DNA of 64,000 bases from Nectonema munidae (lineage: Eukaryota; Nematomorpha; Nectonematoida; Nectonematidae): contig JAUIRK010000993.1 in assembly GCA_030549495.1 (NCBI GenBank), forward strand, positions 310,001 through 374,000, read 5' to 3'. The notes beneath the pieces were generated by a model, which saw nothing but the letters and a program-made list of their open reading frames with translations, was not told where the DNA came from and did no database searches. How positions within the stretch are numbered: the first letter of the stretch is position 1; each line of letters begins with the position of its first letter. Shown here one piece after another: positions 11,877 to 24,173 of this stretch. A program made the position numbers and the translations under genes.

Positions 11877-12233
11877 TTAACTTTTTTGTAAACATGACAA
11901 GCAAAAATGTGTGTCCATTTCACCCGTACTGTTCTTGTTTTCATGGAATCCGGGCATCATCTCATAGCAGTAATGACCTTTCAAGCGTTCCCCTAATTTA
12001 TGCCGATTGTGAGAATAACTCATTTCTCTCTCTTCAACAATATACCTTGCCGAGTCTTCCGCAAAGGCTTGCTTCTTTGTAAGTTTAGCGTTTTTACACT
12101 TTTTATTTTTTTGAAGTTTCCTCTCTAAGGCATTGTAAATCAATTTTTTAAAGTATTTTACTTTACTTTTATTTCGATTACCTTCTAAGACGTAGTCAGA
12201 ATTCTTTGTCAGTGAAGGAGGCAGAAATTCATT
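11877..12233 (-). CDS. Coding-like segment of unknown identity
   Basis: On the minus strand the frame is open from the poly-G run at 12237-12257 down to 11877, about 118 residues. The composition is unlike the surrounding AT-rich noise: charged and balanced, with segments such as NSDYVLEGNRNKSK, KKQAFAEDSARYIVEEREM, RHKLGERLKGHYCYEMM and DTHFCLSC. A second coding-looking frame continues to about 11806 (GEEDMSEGMEKQRKSRSG). I do not recognise the protein. It could be an exon, a decayed gene copy or part of a transposon. No clear splice acceptor is seen because the poly-G run hides the upstream edge. Confidence 0.3.
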   Translation of the reverse strand, partial: NEFLPPSLTKNSDYVLEGNRNKSKVKYFKKLIYNALERKLQKNKKCKNAKLTKKQAFAEDSARYIVEEREMSYSHNRHKLGERLKGHYCYEMMPGFHENKNSTGEMDTHFCLSCLQKS

Positions 12234-12236
12234 GAA

Positions 12237-12257
12237 GGGGGGGGGGGGGGGGGGGGG
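12237..12257. repeat. Poly-G run (21 nt)
   Basis: Twenty-one consecutive G, preceded by CAGTGAAGGAGGCAG, which resembles one terminus of a hAT-type MITE. Its true length is probably uncertain. Confidence 0.8.
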
Positions 12258-12259
12258 AG

Positions 12260-12950
12260 AGACAAAAATTTGAAATATATTCCTCTAATATTTAAATAGA
12301 TATATCAAATACTGTAAAGATTAACTAGGTTAAAATTTAAATTAACTTAATTCGGATTCATTTATTATATTCATAAAGCTTTAACTTGTTAGCCAGGGAT
12401 ACCTTTTACCCTGTCATGGCTATTTCTATGATTACAGTATTATTTTATCAAGTTCATTTCTTTTGAAATGTTTCAAACGCTTTTTTCCGCGAAACTTAGT
12501 TAGAACTTAGGTAGAAAACTTTCATTTTGATAAATTTTTTGATCAAAAATAAAAACTTAGTTGAGTTACTAAGTATCTCTTTGAATTTTGCTCCAATTTT
12601 GGTATTTAATGAGAAGTATATAAACGTTAATGAATTTCGATTCCGAGACCATGTAGATAGCAAAATAATTTTTTATATTCAGAATTGGGCCTAAGATTCT
12701 GGATACAACAATTTAAATTCTTATAAAACCTTTGAATGCACGAATCGCATGAAAAATCAGCACGAAAGATATTTTGCGTATGCGAAGAGTTTTTCTTGGA
12801 GCGTATAAACCAATTGAAAACATTTATTCCTGGGTATTTCTTTTTTATTGCAACATCCTCCTCTTTTGAGTTGCATAAGTCAACTAGTGAGGGGATGAAT
12901 AATGCGAATCCGGGATCGTAAGAATCATGCTTTTTTCAGTTATCGGCATC
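12260..12950. other. Non-coding stretch, no gene seen
   Basis: AT-rich sequence without recognisable coding or repeat structure. Confidence 0.4.
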
Positions 12951-14400
12951 CGAATTTTACTACTCTCCCCTATGCTTTTATTCCAATTCCTCAAAATGGG
13001 TAAGCCCTCTGAAGGTTTGAATAAACACCTTATTAAATTCTAAAGACTCCAAACTTTTTCCAGCCAATTGAGTTCTTCTTGTTCGGGATAGTTGAGGCTC
13101 TTGCTTTCCAAAGTTTTTAGATGTTCCAGACAGGCAACGAAGCGTTTCAGCACCTCTTCCCTGAACAACCACCGAACTCTGTTGTGCAGCAGGAGATCCG
13201 AACATGTGTTGTCGATTTCTTCTAACACTAAGCAAAACTGTATGTCGTTTAACCAGTTTGCAATTATTTTGATAACGAGGTTCATCACTCCCTGTGGCTG
13301 GGGAGTGAGTAGTTGAAAACTTTCTCTGCTGGACAAATTTGTCATTACCCTTAAAAATATGTTATCATCGTCCAACGAAATTTAAGAGCTTGGTAACAGT
13401 ATATGGTAAAGGTATCGCGGGGTGTTTTCATCTAGAAAGCACAATTGCGCCGCTTGTATCGAACTATGAGAAAGTAAGCTTGATAAGGAATCGAACCCAA
13501 GACCCTGAGTTATCGAAACCTACCATCTAGCCAGCCTTAATCACGCCACCATTATTAATCAAATTAAATTAGGTGTAACTAAACTTTTTTTTGAAATAAA
13601 TTACCTAACAATAAAAAAATTATTTAATACTTAAAAAAACGAAACGGCAAAGTGAAACAAAAAGCTAAACTATAATATCAACAATAAATCTAATCATATT
13701 AGTTCTTAAAAATAAGTTAAATTCAACCAATATACTATATCTACTCTTACTCCCGTACTCTTGTCTCCTTATTCCTTACTCTCACTCTTATTCCCCAACC
13801 TGGTCACTTCTACACATTCAGGGGTAAGTTTGAGCGCACAGTGATTCTTGGTCAAGGATGCAGTGAAACGTATCAGCTCTCGCTCCAATGACTTTTGAAG
13901 TAAAAAATGTCTTCTGTGCTCCTCTCAAACTGGGTGTCTCATCAGTAGGCACTGACACCAGGTGATTGGTCTTCATTCACTTTGCTTTTAAACAACCGAA
14001 AACAGCGTTTGGCCATTTTGGTGTATGAGATCAATACGTTCCTCCTGGGGCACTTCAGAATATCTTTAACATGCCTTGACTCATCACAGACGATTGAAAA
14101 TGCTTGAGCTGAATTGATGTTTTCTACCATTTTAATGGTCCTGTCCTTGACAGCGGCAGAATTAGTTGCATTTCTCTGATTTTCCTAACAATTTTCATTT
14201 TTTAAAGTCAGAGAAGAGCGCTTCTTTTATGTATTCGGTATCGGTCTTTACGATTTTCTGATCTGTCACAAAACTAACAGTTGTAGTTGACTGCGTGGAG
14301 ATGATCCACTTCTTGAAAAATAGTTTGCTACCTTCAACTTTTCGTTGCAGTACCGAAATTTCTCTCCTTCGCTCATCTTCGGAAACAAAAAATAATAATG
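12950..14400 (-). mobile_element. Decayed hAT transposase, GTF2IRD2/ZBED5-like, split by a SINE
   Basis: Read on the minus strand, the part from about 14400 to 13810 encodes in several frames the pieces TEYIKEALFSDFK, INSAQAFSIVCDESRHVKDI, TDETPSLRGAQK and FHCILDQESLCAQ. The part 13375-13040 continues with VMNLVIKIIANWLNDIQFC, EEIDNTCSDLLLHNRVRWL and FVACLEHLKTLESKS. These match in order the DDE core of hAT transposases of the GTF2IRD2/ZBED type (first Asp in VCDES, second in TDE/TDG, then the CxxH-like FHCILDQ, then LLLHNxVRWLSRG). The two parts are separated by about 450 bp that includes a SINE at 13403-13550. Multiple frame changes and stops make it a dead copy. No terminal repeats found. 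Confidence 0.85.
13403..13550 (-). repeat. tRNA-derived SINE, copy 2 (best preserved)
   Basis: On the minus strand this copy holds an A-box-like TGGCTAGATGG (within 13519-13533) and, about 30 bp further on, a B box GGTTCGATTCC (13487-13497) that matches the polymerase III consensus. The 5' end reads GGCGTGATTAAGGCTGGC, like the start of a tRNA gene. The remaining 80 bp is tail, ending GAAAACACCCCGCGATACC. It sits between two halves of a hAT transposase fossil, so it inserted after that element was fixed. Confidence 0.75.
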
Positions 14401-14789
14401 TATAAATAAAATGAAATTAAGAAATTACCTTTATATATTTCCATTTTTTTCTGTTAAGTCCAAAGGGAGTCACATGCTGTACCAAACTCATTTCTTCTTG
14501 TATACTCATTTCAAGAATAAGCAATTCATTCTATTCAAGAAGAGACACGTATGTTTTGTAAGTAGTCTGTTCGTCAGACTCTCAACACCAGGGGGAGGGG
14601 AAGTAAAGCTTATTCCAAGAGGCTGCACTTATAGAAGCGTATAAATTTATATCTTAAAGTATTTTCAGTGGGCGAGGGCAAATATAATCAAGGAAGGATT
14701 TTATTTTGCCAATAATCTTTTTTTTTTATAACAATGTGTTTATACCATGATCATATGACCGTTGAAAATTAGTTATAAATAAGACATTC
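14401..14789. other. Non-coding stretch, no gene seen
   Basis: Nothing supported. The text CAGACTCTCAACACCAGGGG near 14576 is loosely echoed in reverse near 20860-20880, which suggests a minor dispersed repeat. Confidence 0.4.
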
Positions 14790-15360
14790 CAAATATTCTG
14801 ATGAAAGTGTGTGAACAAATTATTATTTCGTTGAGTGGAGAGGTGCGACTTATCAAGATTCAAATGCTGTTGTAGGCAATGAAAGTTGAGTGTGTTGAGC
14901 AGTTGCGGAAGAAGTAGAAGCGGGAGTTGATCAGAGAAAATCCACGAGAAAGTTAGGGTATTGCAATTAACATACGCACGATCACGTATTCGGCGGGGTA
15001 GAATTTGCTGATAGCGGACGAAAGTCTTTACTGCTAAAGGACTGTTACCATGATACCATTTGTAAGCGATGCAAGGAAGTGAAAAGTTGCGTCTAAACTG
15101 TCATTTATCCAGTCCTAGAAAATTATAAAGCTTTTGAGTATAACTAGATCTTGCGAGCAAAGACCAACAATAATGCGAATTGCACAGCGTTATAGCCATT
15201 CTAAACAGTTTGTTAGCGTTTTTCCAGCTCCACACAATAGGAGTGAGACATATTCCATATGACATTTTATGGAGGATTTGTAAATTTTAAGCAAAAGTTG
15301 TTCTGAGTTATTTGGGAGATTTAATTTTGGTAGACGTAGTACATAAAGTTTATTCCTTGT
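14790..15360 (-). mobile_element. Possible LINE 3'-end fragment
   Basis: On the minus strand a nearly continuous frame reads LQILHKMSYGICLTPIVWSW near its start, then KLFRMAITLCNSHYC, KLYNFLGLD, FSLPCIAYKWYHGNSPLAV and LPRRIRDRAY. The order of a hydrophobic opening segment, then R-x-IT, KL..LGL, RR, then IAYK.YHG.SP, resembles the region after the reverse transcriptase in CR1-like LINEs. The palm motifs themselves are not present, so the family call is tentative. Confidence 0.4.
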
Positions 15361-16689
15361 TTTCCTACAATAAAACTATATTTAATCAGTTTTTTTATTC
15401 CTTAACTTGTGATCCGTCCAAACTATCTTATTTCATGGGACATTCTTTGTAAAAGAGTTTGAAAGATAAGCTACATTTTCTCCTCTCTTTGCCACCAAAC
15501 AATGTGCTGAACGTTTTCATCACAATAGTAGTGTAAAAGCGGAACACTGTTTTAATTGGGTAAATATTCATGAAGGTTTTTGTGTTTAATTCGTTCGTTA
15601 TTCATTAGATACGTGTTCCAGAATATTTCAACGGTTTTTTTGTGGTGAAATTTAGACAATAGTAAAATGTATGGCCTTATTTAGACAACACCTTTTAAAA
15701 CTATAATGAATGGTAAAGTTAAAATTTATATAAATAATAATACCCTTAATATAATTATCCAACTTGGAAATATAAATTTCGAACGGGTATAAGATTTGAT
15801 CATTTTATATAAGAAATATCTTAATTTAAAAAAAATCAAAAACTTTTAATAAAAATTTTTTATCTAGTGTTGAAAATACATTTCTAAATTTTCATCCAAC
15901 TCTAGATGAGCATTTAAAAAATGAGTAAACTGCCATTTTTTCTCATTTAGGCAAAAATTTAATTTTTAAATCATCCGTGTTTTTCTCGCATGACTTTTTT
16001 CACCGCATTAATTTTGAATATTGATTCTCATGTTCCTTCAAAACTTGGCAAGTAGGCGGTTTTATTGAAATTTAAAACTTTTTTGAAATTTGAAATTTGA
16101 CTTTGATAAAAAAATTTTTGATTTGTGTTAACTGGTTGTGGTTAAGCTTTCAATATGGCTTCCCACTTACATCCTTTCATATAAAAATAAATAGATACTT
16201 TTGTTAATAACTTAAATCTTTTAACTTGTTTTGGTCAATTGCAGGATTAATTATCCAAAATCATTTACGACCCATGAAAATTTAGCATTGCCATCATTTC
16301 CTATAAATTTGTTCAGAGCGTGGCTGAAATCTCGGAAAGTTTGGCTATATTACTTAAAGTTGTATAAAATTTAATTGGCGCCTAAACATTCATTTATTTA
16401 AAAACAATCTTGATTCTCTCCTGAAAAAAATAAACAACAAAAAACTTATATTTTGAATGTAAAATTTTAAAAAATTGTGGGATATATATCCGAAATTTCT
16501 TCGTACAATACAAAAAGATAACAATATACTTTGCTTACCAATAGCAATAATTATCTTGTCATATGAAAGTTTAGAAAAATTATTCAAATAAATTTAGAGT
16601 TTTGTATTGATGTGTTATTTATTATCAAGTTTATATTATTATTATTAAAAAAATAAAAAGAATAACGAGTGTCTTAAGTATGAAAAATT
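15361..16689. other. AT-rich non-coding stretch, no gene seen
   Basis: Nothing supported beyond low-complexity A/T runs. Confidence 0.4.
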
Positions 16690-16738
16690 TATGAGTCCCA
16701 ATTGAAAGTTTCACGGGGCACACCTTTTGAGAAATACT
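16690..16738. repeat. Isolated hAT-type terminus
   Basis: On the minus strand the sequence begins CAGTATTTCTCAAAAGGTGT and continues with GCCCCGTGAAAC, which resembles the end of ZBED-type hAT elements (CAGTGTTTCTCAAC..GTGTGCC). The partner terminus was not found. Confidence 0.4.
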
Positions 16739-16803
16739 GAGTTAGACTTTTATTTACCTAGTTTAATTGGTTAGGCAGTTAGTAATAGTTTTTTATTTCA
16801 AGA

Positions 16804-16935
16804 ATGGCTACCCAAAAATCGCGAGCGTTTGAAGAACGGCGTTGTCAAATAACGATTTAGGAATATCTGTTCAGTTTGGCCCTTTTAAATAGATCAACGG
16901 TACCATATGTAACAAATAATATTAAATATTATTTA
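16804..16935 (+). pseudogene. Possible mariner-like helix-turn-helix fragment
   Basis: A short frame from ATG 16804 gives MATQKSRAFEERRCQITI, a stop, then LLNRSTVPYVTNNIKYY. The pattern (charged start, then RSTV..VT) resembles the DNA-binding N-terminus of copepod and nematode mariner/Tc transposases. No catalytic domain follows. Weak call. Confidence 0.25.
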
Positions 16936-19900
16936 TCATTACATTTATGATTAGATAATTTGTGGAAATATTTTTAATCTAATACACGCGCACAACATTT
17001 CATCACCTCTATTACAAATTGGATCTTGTAACGGAATGATGTCACTAGTACAGGCATTAATTTTACAACATACAGTACATTCTGCACTCTTTATGCAAAT
17101 GGCTAATTTTATGTTTCAAATAATGGCATGGTTTATTTTTTAGTAACGAAACAAAAATGGAAATAATAATAAAAATGATCAGTGACTATAGCTTAAATTT
17201 TAAAATCTCGTGTTAGAGAAGATTTTTCACTTCTTTTAAACCAGATGCAAGCAACATTTTAGAGTGAGAGCCAGGTGAGACTTTTGGGAGCAGATAGCGG
17301 ATCGGAGTGACAAACGAAGCACTCAAAAGTCGATACTTATATAAGGCGTATAATATATATTTCATTGCTAAATTTAAAGAAGGACTAATTAAAATGAAAC
17401 AGTAAAAATAGCCTTTTTTCACTTTTCAGAAAAATGTCTCCTTCCTATTTTATCGTGCTTAACCCATTTACTGAATATAATATATAAAAATGTCTTAATA
17501 ATAAAGAAAACTCGCTTTTACATCATACAACACCACTCTGAAGGATGCGTGTGAAAAGTTGAGATTGTCTATTGTTACAACGAAAATTTGAATTTTCGAT
17601 CAGGCAAGCCCACTTTTATTCCTGCTTACTTGCGAATTTTCGCCCGATGATCGCATTTCTTGTTGTTAGAGATGGCAATGATTTTAATATACAAATAATG
17701 AAATACAAGCACGCAAACATGTATTATACTTAAGAGTAAATACTAGTAGTGTGTATGTAGAGTTTATTGATTATAATGGTCTATTTTTATCGCTTCTATT
17801 ATATCTATCTATCTCTAGTCCACTTGCTGGTAAAGGACACTGTGTGTATAAAAGTATAATAATTGAATAAGAATAGAGATATGACATGATAAAAATAGTT
17901 TGGTGTAATCTTGGTATGTATATGTATGAATGTTATGGATAGGATGGATGGATGTATAGAATGGAGGATAGATAGCTTGCATTCATCATAAACACAGTGC
18001 ACTTTTCTTAAATAAGCATTGTTTTATTTATATATTATTATTATAAGCTGAGGAAAAGTCCCAGAGGAGTCGAGACTCGCTTTACACTTGTTAGAACACA
18101 AACGCTGCAAGTTTTTCTTCGACTTGTATTACACTGCACTTTCTCTCGACCAAGAAATACACCACTTTTAAGCTTCTTCCCTGAGGAATGCCAAAAGTTT
18201 AGCAAGCACAAAAAGTTTGTACGCTGTTTTATCTTATCTTGGGATTTTGTGATGAAGTTGCGTTTATTTCGATGTTCTTACCAGACTAGTTATGCCGAGA
18301 TGAAGTTTTAATGTTGTTAGTTATGAAAATGGCCATGGTGATTGTGAGTAGAAGAAGAAGATGATGAGATGATGATGAGTTTATGATAAAGAGGATGATG
18401 ATGTGATGAAAATGAGGATGAAGGTTTAAAAAAATGACGATTATTATGAAAATGGCTATGAGGAGATGATAATGCGGGTTATACTTTTTGTTCTTTTGAA
18501 ACAAGCAAGATAAAATATAAGTTTACTACAATTTATGCTTTAACAATTAATTAATACGGATCTAATTAAGAATTTTCACTTCAAAGCAAAGCAGGACGGC
18601 CTTTCCTATCTTATTCGTAATGGACGAAATGCTCTTTGACCTCCTAATATTAATTATAGCCTTGCTCAAAATTTGATCAATAATTTTGTCCTTCATCATA
18701 GCTCGTTAAAGCAAATTTAGAAATTTATTTTTTATAATAAAAAATGAATACATTGATCGAAACTTTTTGACAGTAAAAATTTAAAAAAAAATCCCCCCTC
18801 ATCCCTTTTGACGTAAAAAGTTGATCCTTTGGCGACCAAGTTCCAAATGTATCACATATATAGTATACCCTAAAAATCTTTTGAAACTAATTTTATACAA
18901 AATTACATAATTAAATTAAAAAAACAGTAAAGATAAAATTTTAACTTTTTTTTTAACTATATATAACATAATTTAAAGCATATAATGTAAAAATATGTGA
19001 TGGTGGTTGTTTAAGGTAAAATACTGAGTTTTATGTGAAATACTTATTTTTATCTCATCTCTGACCGGTATATTGTAATATAAGAAAGCCTTTTGTTACA
19101 CTATGCAAAACACGTTTAAATAATTGTTGAATTGTTACAGCATTTATAATATATGTAGAGGTATATAAACTCCTTTTTTATTATAAAAAAGTGAAAAAAA
19201 ATTGAGTAATTGGTGTTTCTTTGCAAAATCAAATTTTGAGTAGTGAAAATTCCTTACAAGTTTCTTAGTTTTTCGAAATTTTTTGGATTTCGTGATTACA
19301 TGCCCAAATATTAGCATGAAAACACGTTGCTTACGTTTGAACAACTCTTGGCTATTGTTGCAATTAATGAGGGCTTCTAAAATCGGGAGCGTAATAATTT
19401 TAGCCAGAAAGTATGTAAAGAAATTAGTTGAAATTTTTTAGTGAAATTAAAATTATAAAGTATTAGCGATCTTTTCCATTTCACATATGTTAAAAAATAT
19501 GCAAGAACTGAAAAAGCTTGGAAGTAACGAAATAAAAAATTTATGACGAACAAGCTCCGTAAAATTTTAGGGTTATTATTCTTCATAAGAACACTTTAGG
19601 AGTATTTTTTCTTCATGTAAACCTTGAATTTTTTATTGTTTAGGTATATAAGCATCAAAAAGGATGGAATTATATAAATAACATTTTTTTCAATAAAAAA
19701 AATCAATGACATAAAAATTATTTTTATAAATTCTAAAATTCTATAAAAACAATATTTAAAAAATAAATGTAAAGCTAAGTTAGTGACTTACTAATTGGTA
19801 AGTTAGTTTCTTAGTTATTAAAAATCACTAACTTATTTTAGTTATTAAAATAATGGAAAATTTCATTTTATGAGGCGATGTTTCGCAACGGCGAAATGTC

Positions 19901-22900
19901 AAATCATATGGCAAAGTGCCACATGGCTAAGTGATCAAAATATAAGTTTATCAAAAATATAAACTTGTATACACACAAAATATTTGGAATTGTGCGTTTT
20001 GCAGTTGTCGGCAGAAACAACTTTGGCGTAATTTTTCTTCATATGAACATTTGGGGATACACTTTCTTCTTATGACACATTAATATGATCCGTTTTTTGG
20101 AATATAAATAAAATAAATTCTTGCACTAAAGCAAATAATGTTTAAAAAAATTCAAGGGAAAGTAAGTCAAGATCGAAATTTCAAACTTTTATTTGAAAAT
20201 AATTGAAATGAGGAAGGATTTAATCGATACTAAATGCATACGCCAGATGACAATACAAAGCATGCTTAACGGTCTAACCTAGCAAATTAGAGAACATTCT
20301 TGGATTACTACTAAAACAATAAAAATACATGACGATTACTTGATTTAACTGATAACCCATATTTTTCTAGATATTACTATTATTATTCGCATATGATGAT
20401 GATAGGGGTGTGAAAATAGTGTTTCCAGAGCCTCATTTTTCCATGCTATTTTTTTTGTTTATAGACCTTATAATATCTTTTGCATATCTTTAAAAAATGT
20501 TAAAAAAAGTTTTAAAGTTTAGTCAGAATGATTGAAAAGTTTAATTTAAAGAAATTTTATTTTTTCTTAAAATTTTATATTATTGGAAAAAATTAGTTTC
20601 TCTCCCAAAAATATCATTTTTGTATCTAAATGGGATTTAATAAATTTTCTTAATAAGAATGAATGAGTACTAGTTTTTTTAAATAAAAAAAATTAATACC
20701 AATGATTGGTACCGGCTTAATCGGCTTTTTAGTTTGATCTGTGTCAATATTGTCAAATTTTTTTACTGTTCGTCAAATTTTTTATGTTCACTGATTTTAT
20801 CAGCCGAACCAATAGAAAGCCTATACTAGATCTATATCGAGTTGTTAGCTCTTCCCCCTCAGTGTTGAGAGTCTAGTCAGCGACCTGTTATATATCTATA
20901 TAATGAAATATGAAAATTGTCAGCAAATTTTTCCCTGAATTTTACAATCTTTCATATGTAAAAGTGAGTTTGTGGGTTTTATAGTTTTGAATTTGGATTT
21001 TTTTTTCAAATTGTTTAGTGTGAGGTAAGATGATGATGAGCTGATATTTTTTTACTACGATAATATGATTATTACAAAAATCATGATGATGATGATGATG
21101 ATGAGTGATGTTGATGATGGTTTATGTTCACAATCAAGTCAAAATGATGAATGGAGTGAAGAAAGTCGTTACATTTTATTACTAATTTTATTATGTAAAA
21201 ACGCTCTCTAACTCTCCTCCCGCCTGATATAAGCGCAACAAACCAAGTTTAGCACAGCAAAAGTGATAGTTTTACTTTCCTCTTCTTCACGCTAATATAT
21301 TGATACAGTGAAACAAATTGCATTTTCCAAATTAAATTTTATGACTTTTTACGCTCCACTCAGCATTTTGTATCATTTTTTCATATATATGTTTGTTTTT
21401 CAGTTATTGCACTTGTGCGTGAATTTATTGGAAATATTTTTATATATTTATATTATTTCATTTCTTCTTTTTGTGTTTATTCAATTCAAAGTTATTATTT
21501 ATTTCTCCATTGTATAACTAGCATGTCATTTTATCACCGTTATCCTGTATTTTAACATTTCTATATTTCTTACCCCTTATTTTTCAATCTCACATTATTT
21601 TATTCTACGACTTTTGAATTTTGTCGAGGACAGGTTTACGGGCCGGGATATCGTTTTCCCTGGATTCCGTATCTAGATAAAGTAAATAAGTGTGACGAGA
21701 AAATTTATTTTTTTCTCGGAAAAACAGAAAATTGCCAAAATATTTCAATTTACAAAAAAATATTGTGTTAAACTTTTTGTAAGTTAAGTTGTTTTTTAGA
21801 TCTGGAACAAACATAACGATTTTCTTATAATTTTTTTCTCTTCTCTTGTTCGTATGATCAAAAGTGTAATACTTTTATTTTTAAACATCTTTGTTTTCAT
21901 GTTTAAGTATGGTTTTTAAAAAAAGTAAAACTCTCAAAAATAACTCTCATGTAAAGGTATGAACGAATGGGCCTCCTGCGCATATAAAATTTGAAATCCT
22001 AGTGGATGCTGATGCGGATGCTGATATCATAATTACTATTCTAAGCAAACACAAGTTTTATACTTTTTAAAAATTTAGAGACAAGATATTAATGTATATC
22101 TGTTATCATAAAGACACACTTATAAATTTTGGATAAATTAAAAAATTCTGAAAAAAAACAAATTGCGGTATATAGAAAAAAGAAAAATATTTCAAAATTT
22201 CAGATGCGGATGTTGAAACCTAAATGATCCACGGATGAGGATGTAAAAAATTTGCATTGGCATGCGGATATCCGATATATCTCTTATTTTGATTCATTTC
22301 ATGCTATTTAAACGTTTTCTACTTTCTTTTCTATTACACAATTTTGGACCTGAAAAACTTTTAAATTTCCTCCTTTCTTGTCTCCATTTTCTCCTCTCAT
22401 ATTTTTGCATTTGATAATTTTTTTTAAATATTTTTGACCAATTGAATTGTCTTAGTAATTAGATCGAAAGATGTCAATTACTCACTGATCAAGATTCATT
22501 TTGGAATGGTACAAAACAATTAAAATATGTTTTTTTAACCAGTGGTTCTAAAAATGGTTAAGATATCCTTTGCTTATGATACGTAAAAACTTTGATCACA
22601 AAAAGTTTCTCTGTTATATAATTTGAAATTGTGTTAATAAAAAATTTCGATAAAAAAATAAGTTTCTTTAACACAATAAATTTCAAGAGAATGCAAATTT
22701 CATCAGAACTAGAAATTTTTATGAAATTTTATAGAGCTTATCCTAGAGGTATTATGCTTTACATTTAGCGTTTTAGATAAATATATTCTATTTTCAATAA
22801 AGTTTCATTTCTATTTAATTTGTTCTAAACATATATTTGTCCTTTATCAATTTGTAACGAGGGATTTTGTCCTTGAGGCATTTTATCATACAGAGATTTT

Positions 22901-23848
22901 GTTCCAACACACCTTGAAGGAAATATAAAATGGGCTTTTTTTCATGATATCTGAAAACCTGAATAGCAATTCAGCTAGTTTTGAACAAAGATTTCATCTC
23001 ATCTATATTTATGGCATGAATATGATCATTTGTGTTATTGAGAAGAGAATTTTTTTAGAACATATGTAAAAATTAATTTATTGCCACATGAATTGCTAAT
23101 TAGTCATTGATATAGACTTTTCATTACAGATGTCTGAATTGGACAAATCGTATCGGTTTATTTCTTATTTAGTCAACCAACGTTCCTTGATTTTTCATAT
23201 AATATTCAACCTTGCACAAATCAGACATTGTTGTCCACCATAACCTATTCGTTGCTATCTGTCATCCGCACTTTGAATTTAATGCCAACGACGTGCATTG
23301 TAACAAAGCTATTTTTCAAAATGGAATAAAAAATGTGTTAGATCTAAAATTTTTGGTGAAAATCATGATTGATTTATCAATTAAGAAATGGAATAAGAAA
23401 AGTAATGTGTTACAGCTTTATTAGGAAAAGTACACACTATGTAGTTTAACGGTGTTCATTTTCAGCGCTTTAAAAATAAATTTGTTGATACCCGAACCGG
23501 CTATCTGCTTTTCAAATACCGGATTCGAGGAATCAGAACTAACAGTAGTAGTGCAGTTTTCCAGTCTGGATAACTAAAAATGTCCCAGAACCAAATTAAG
23601 ATCGCTCGATTTGCAAAATTAGACCACAGTTAGAAAAAAATGATTAAAAAAACAAATATACTTGTTTATCATATGTTATAATTAGAGCGACGAAGCTGGT
23701 AGAATGAAATTAAACTTGTTTGATTTAGTAAGCATTTAAAATTTACGTAGCCAGAAAATATTTTGGCCTTAACTTAACTGTAATAACTAATTTACTGACA
23801 TTTCGAACTAGAGCGCAAAATGTGTTTTTTGAACATATTGACACAATA
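16936..23848. other. Long non-coding stretch with low-complexity DNA
   Basis: No supported gene in about 6.9 kb. Notable content: GAT/ATG-rich tracts at 18340-18480 and 21080-21125, TTAGTTA-like low complexity at 19780-19850, GGATGC-rich words at 22000-22270, and a dispersed repeat at 20710-20818. A frame at 23212-23424 includes coding-like text (ICHPHFEFNANDVHCNKAIF) that I cannot place. Confidence 0.4.
20710..20818. repeat. Dispersed repeat, copy 1
   Basis: Shares GGCTTAATCGGCTTTTTAGT-like text and ATTTTATCAGCCGAACCAAT with 29310-29425, with several differences. Family unknown. Confidence 0.6.
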
Positions 23849-24171
23849 CAGTAGACCATCGCTAAGTCGAACTATATGGGGGAGAAGGGTTTCCGACTAT
23901 CCCGATTGTCCGAAATAACAGAAAAAAATATTTCAAATTGGACGAATTTATAGCCACAATAAGCTTTGGAATAACGTCAAAATTTAGAATGACCGCGAAC
24001 TACCTATGGAGTAACATAATAAAATGGCTGCTTGTAAGCCAAAGGGAAATTAAAAAATTCAATGAAAATGACCCCTTGTAAGCCTATGAGGGCAAACGTT
24101 TGTATTCTCGCTCACGGTCCGACTTATACGATATCCGAGTTATCAGGGTCCGAGTTAATGAGGGTCTACTG
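23849..24171. mobile_element. Pogo/Tigger-like MITE with TA duplication
   Basis: The 323 bp element begins CAGTAGACCATCGCTAAGTC and ends with the inverse of CAGTAGACCCTCATTAACTC; subterminal GTCGGACC-like blocks are also inverted. It is flanked by TA (23847-23848 and 24172-24173). This is a typical pogo/Tigger terminus. No transposase inside. Confidence 0.75.
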
Positions 24172-24173
24172 TA

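Noticed and set aside
11648-12082. 144-codon plus-strand frame with a hydrophobic segment
   Set aside because: It overlaps a more coding-like minus-strand frame and shows no domain; probably a shadow.
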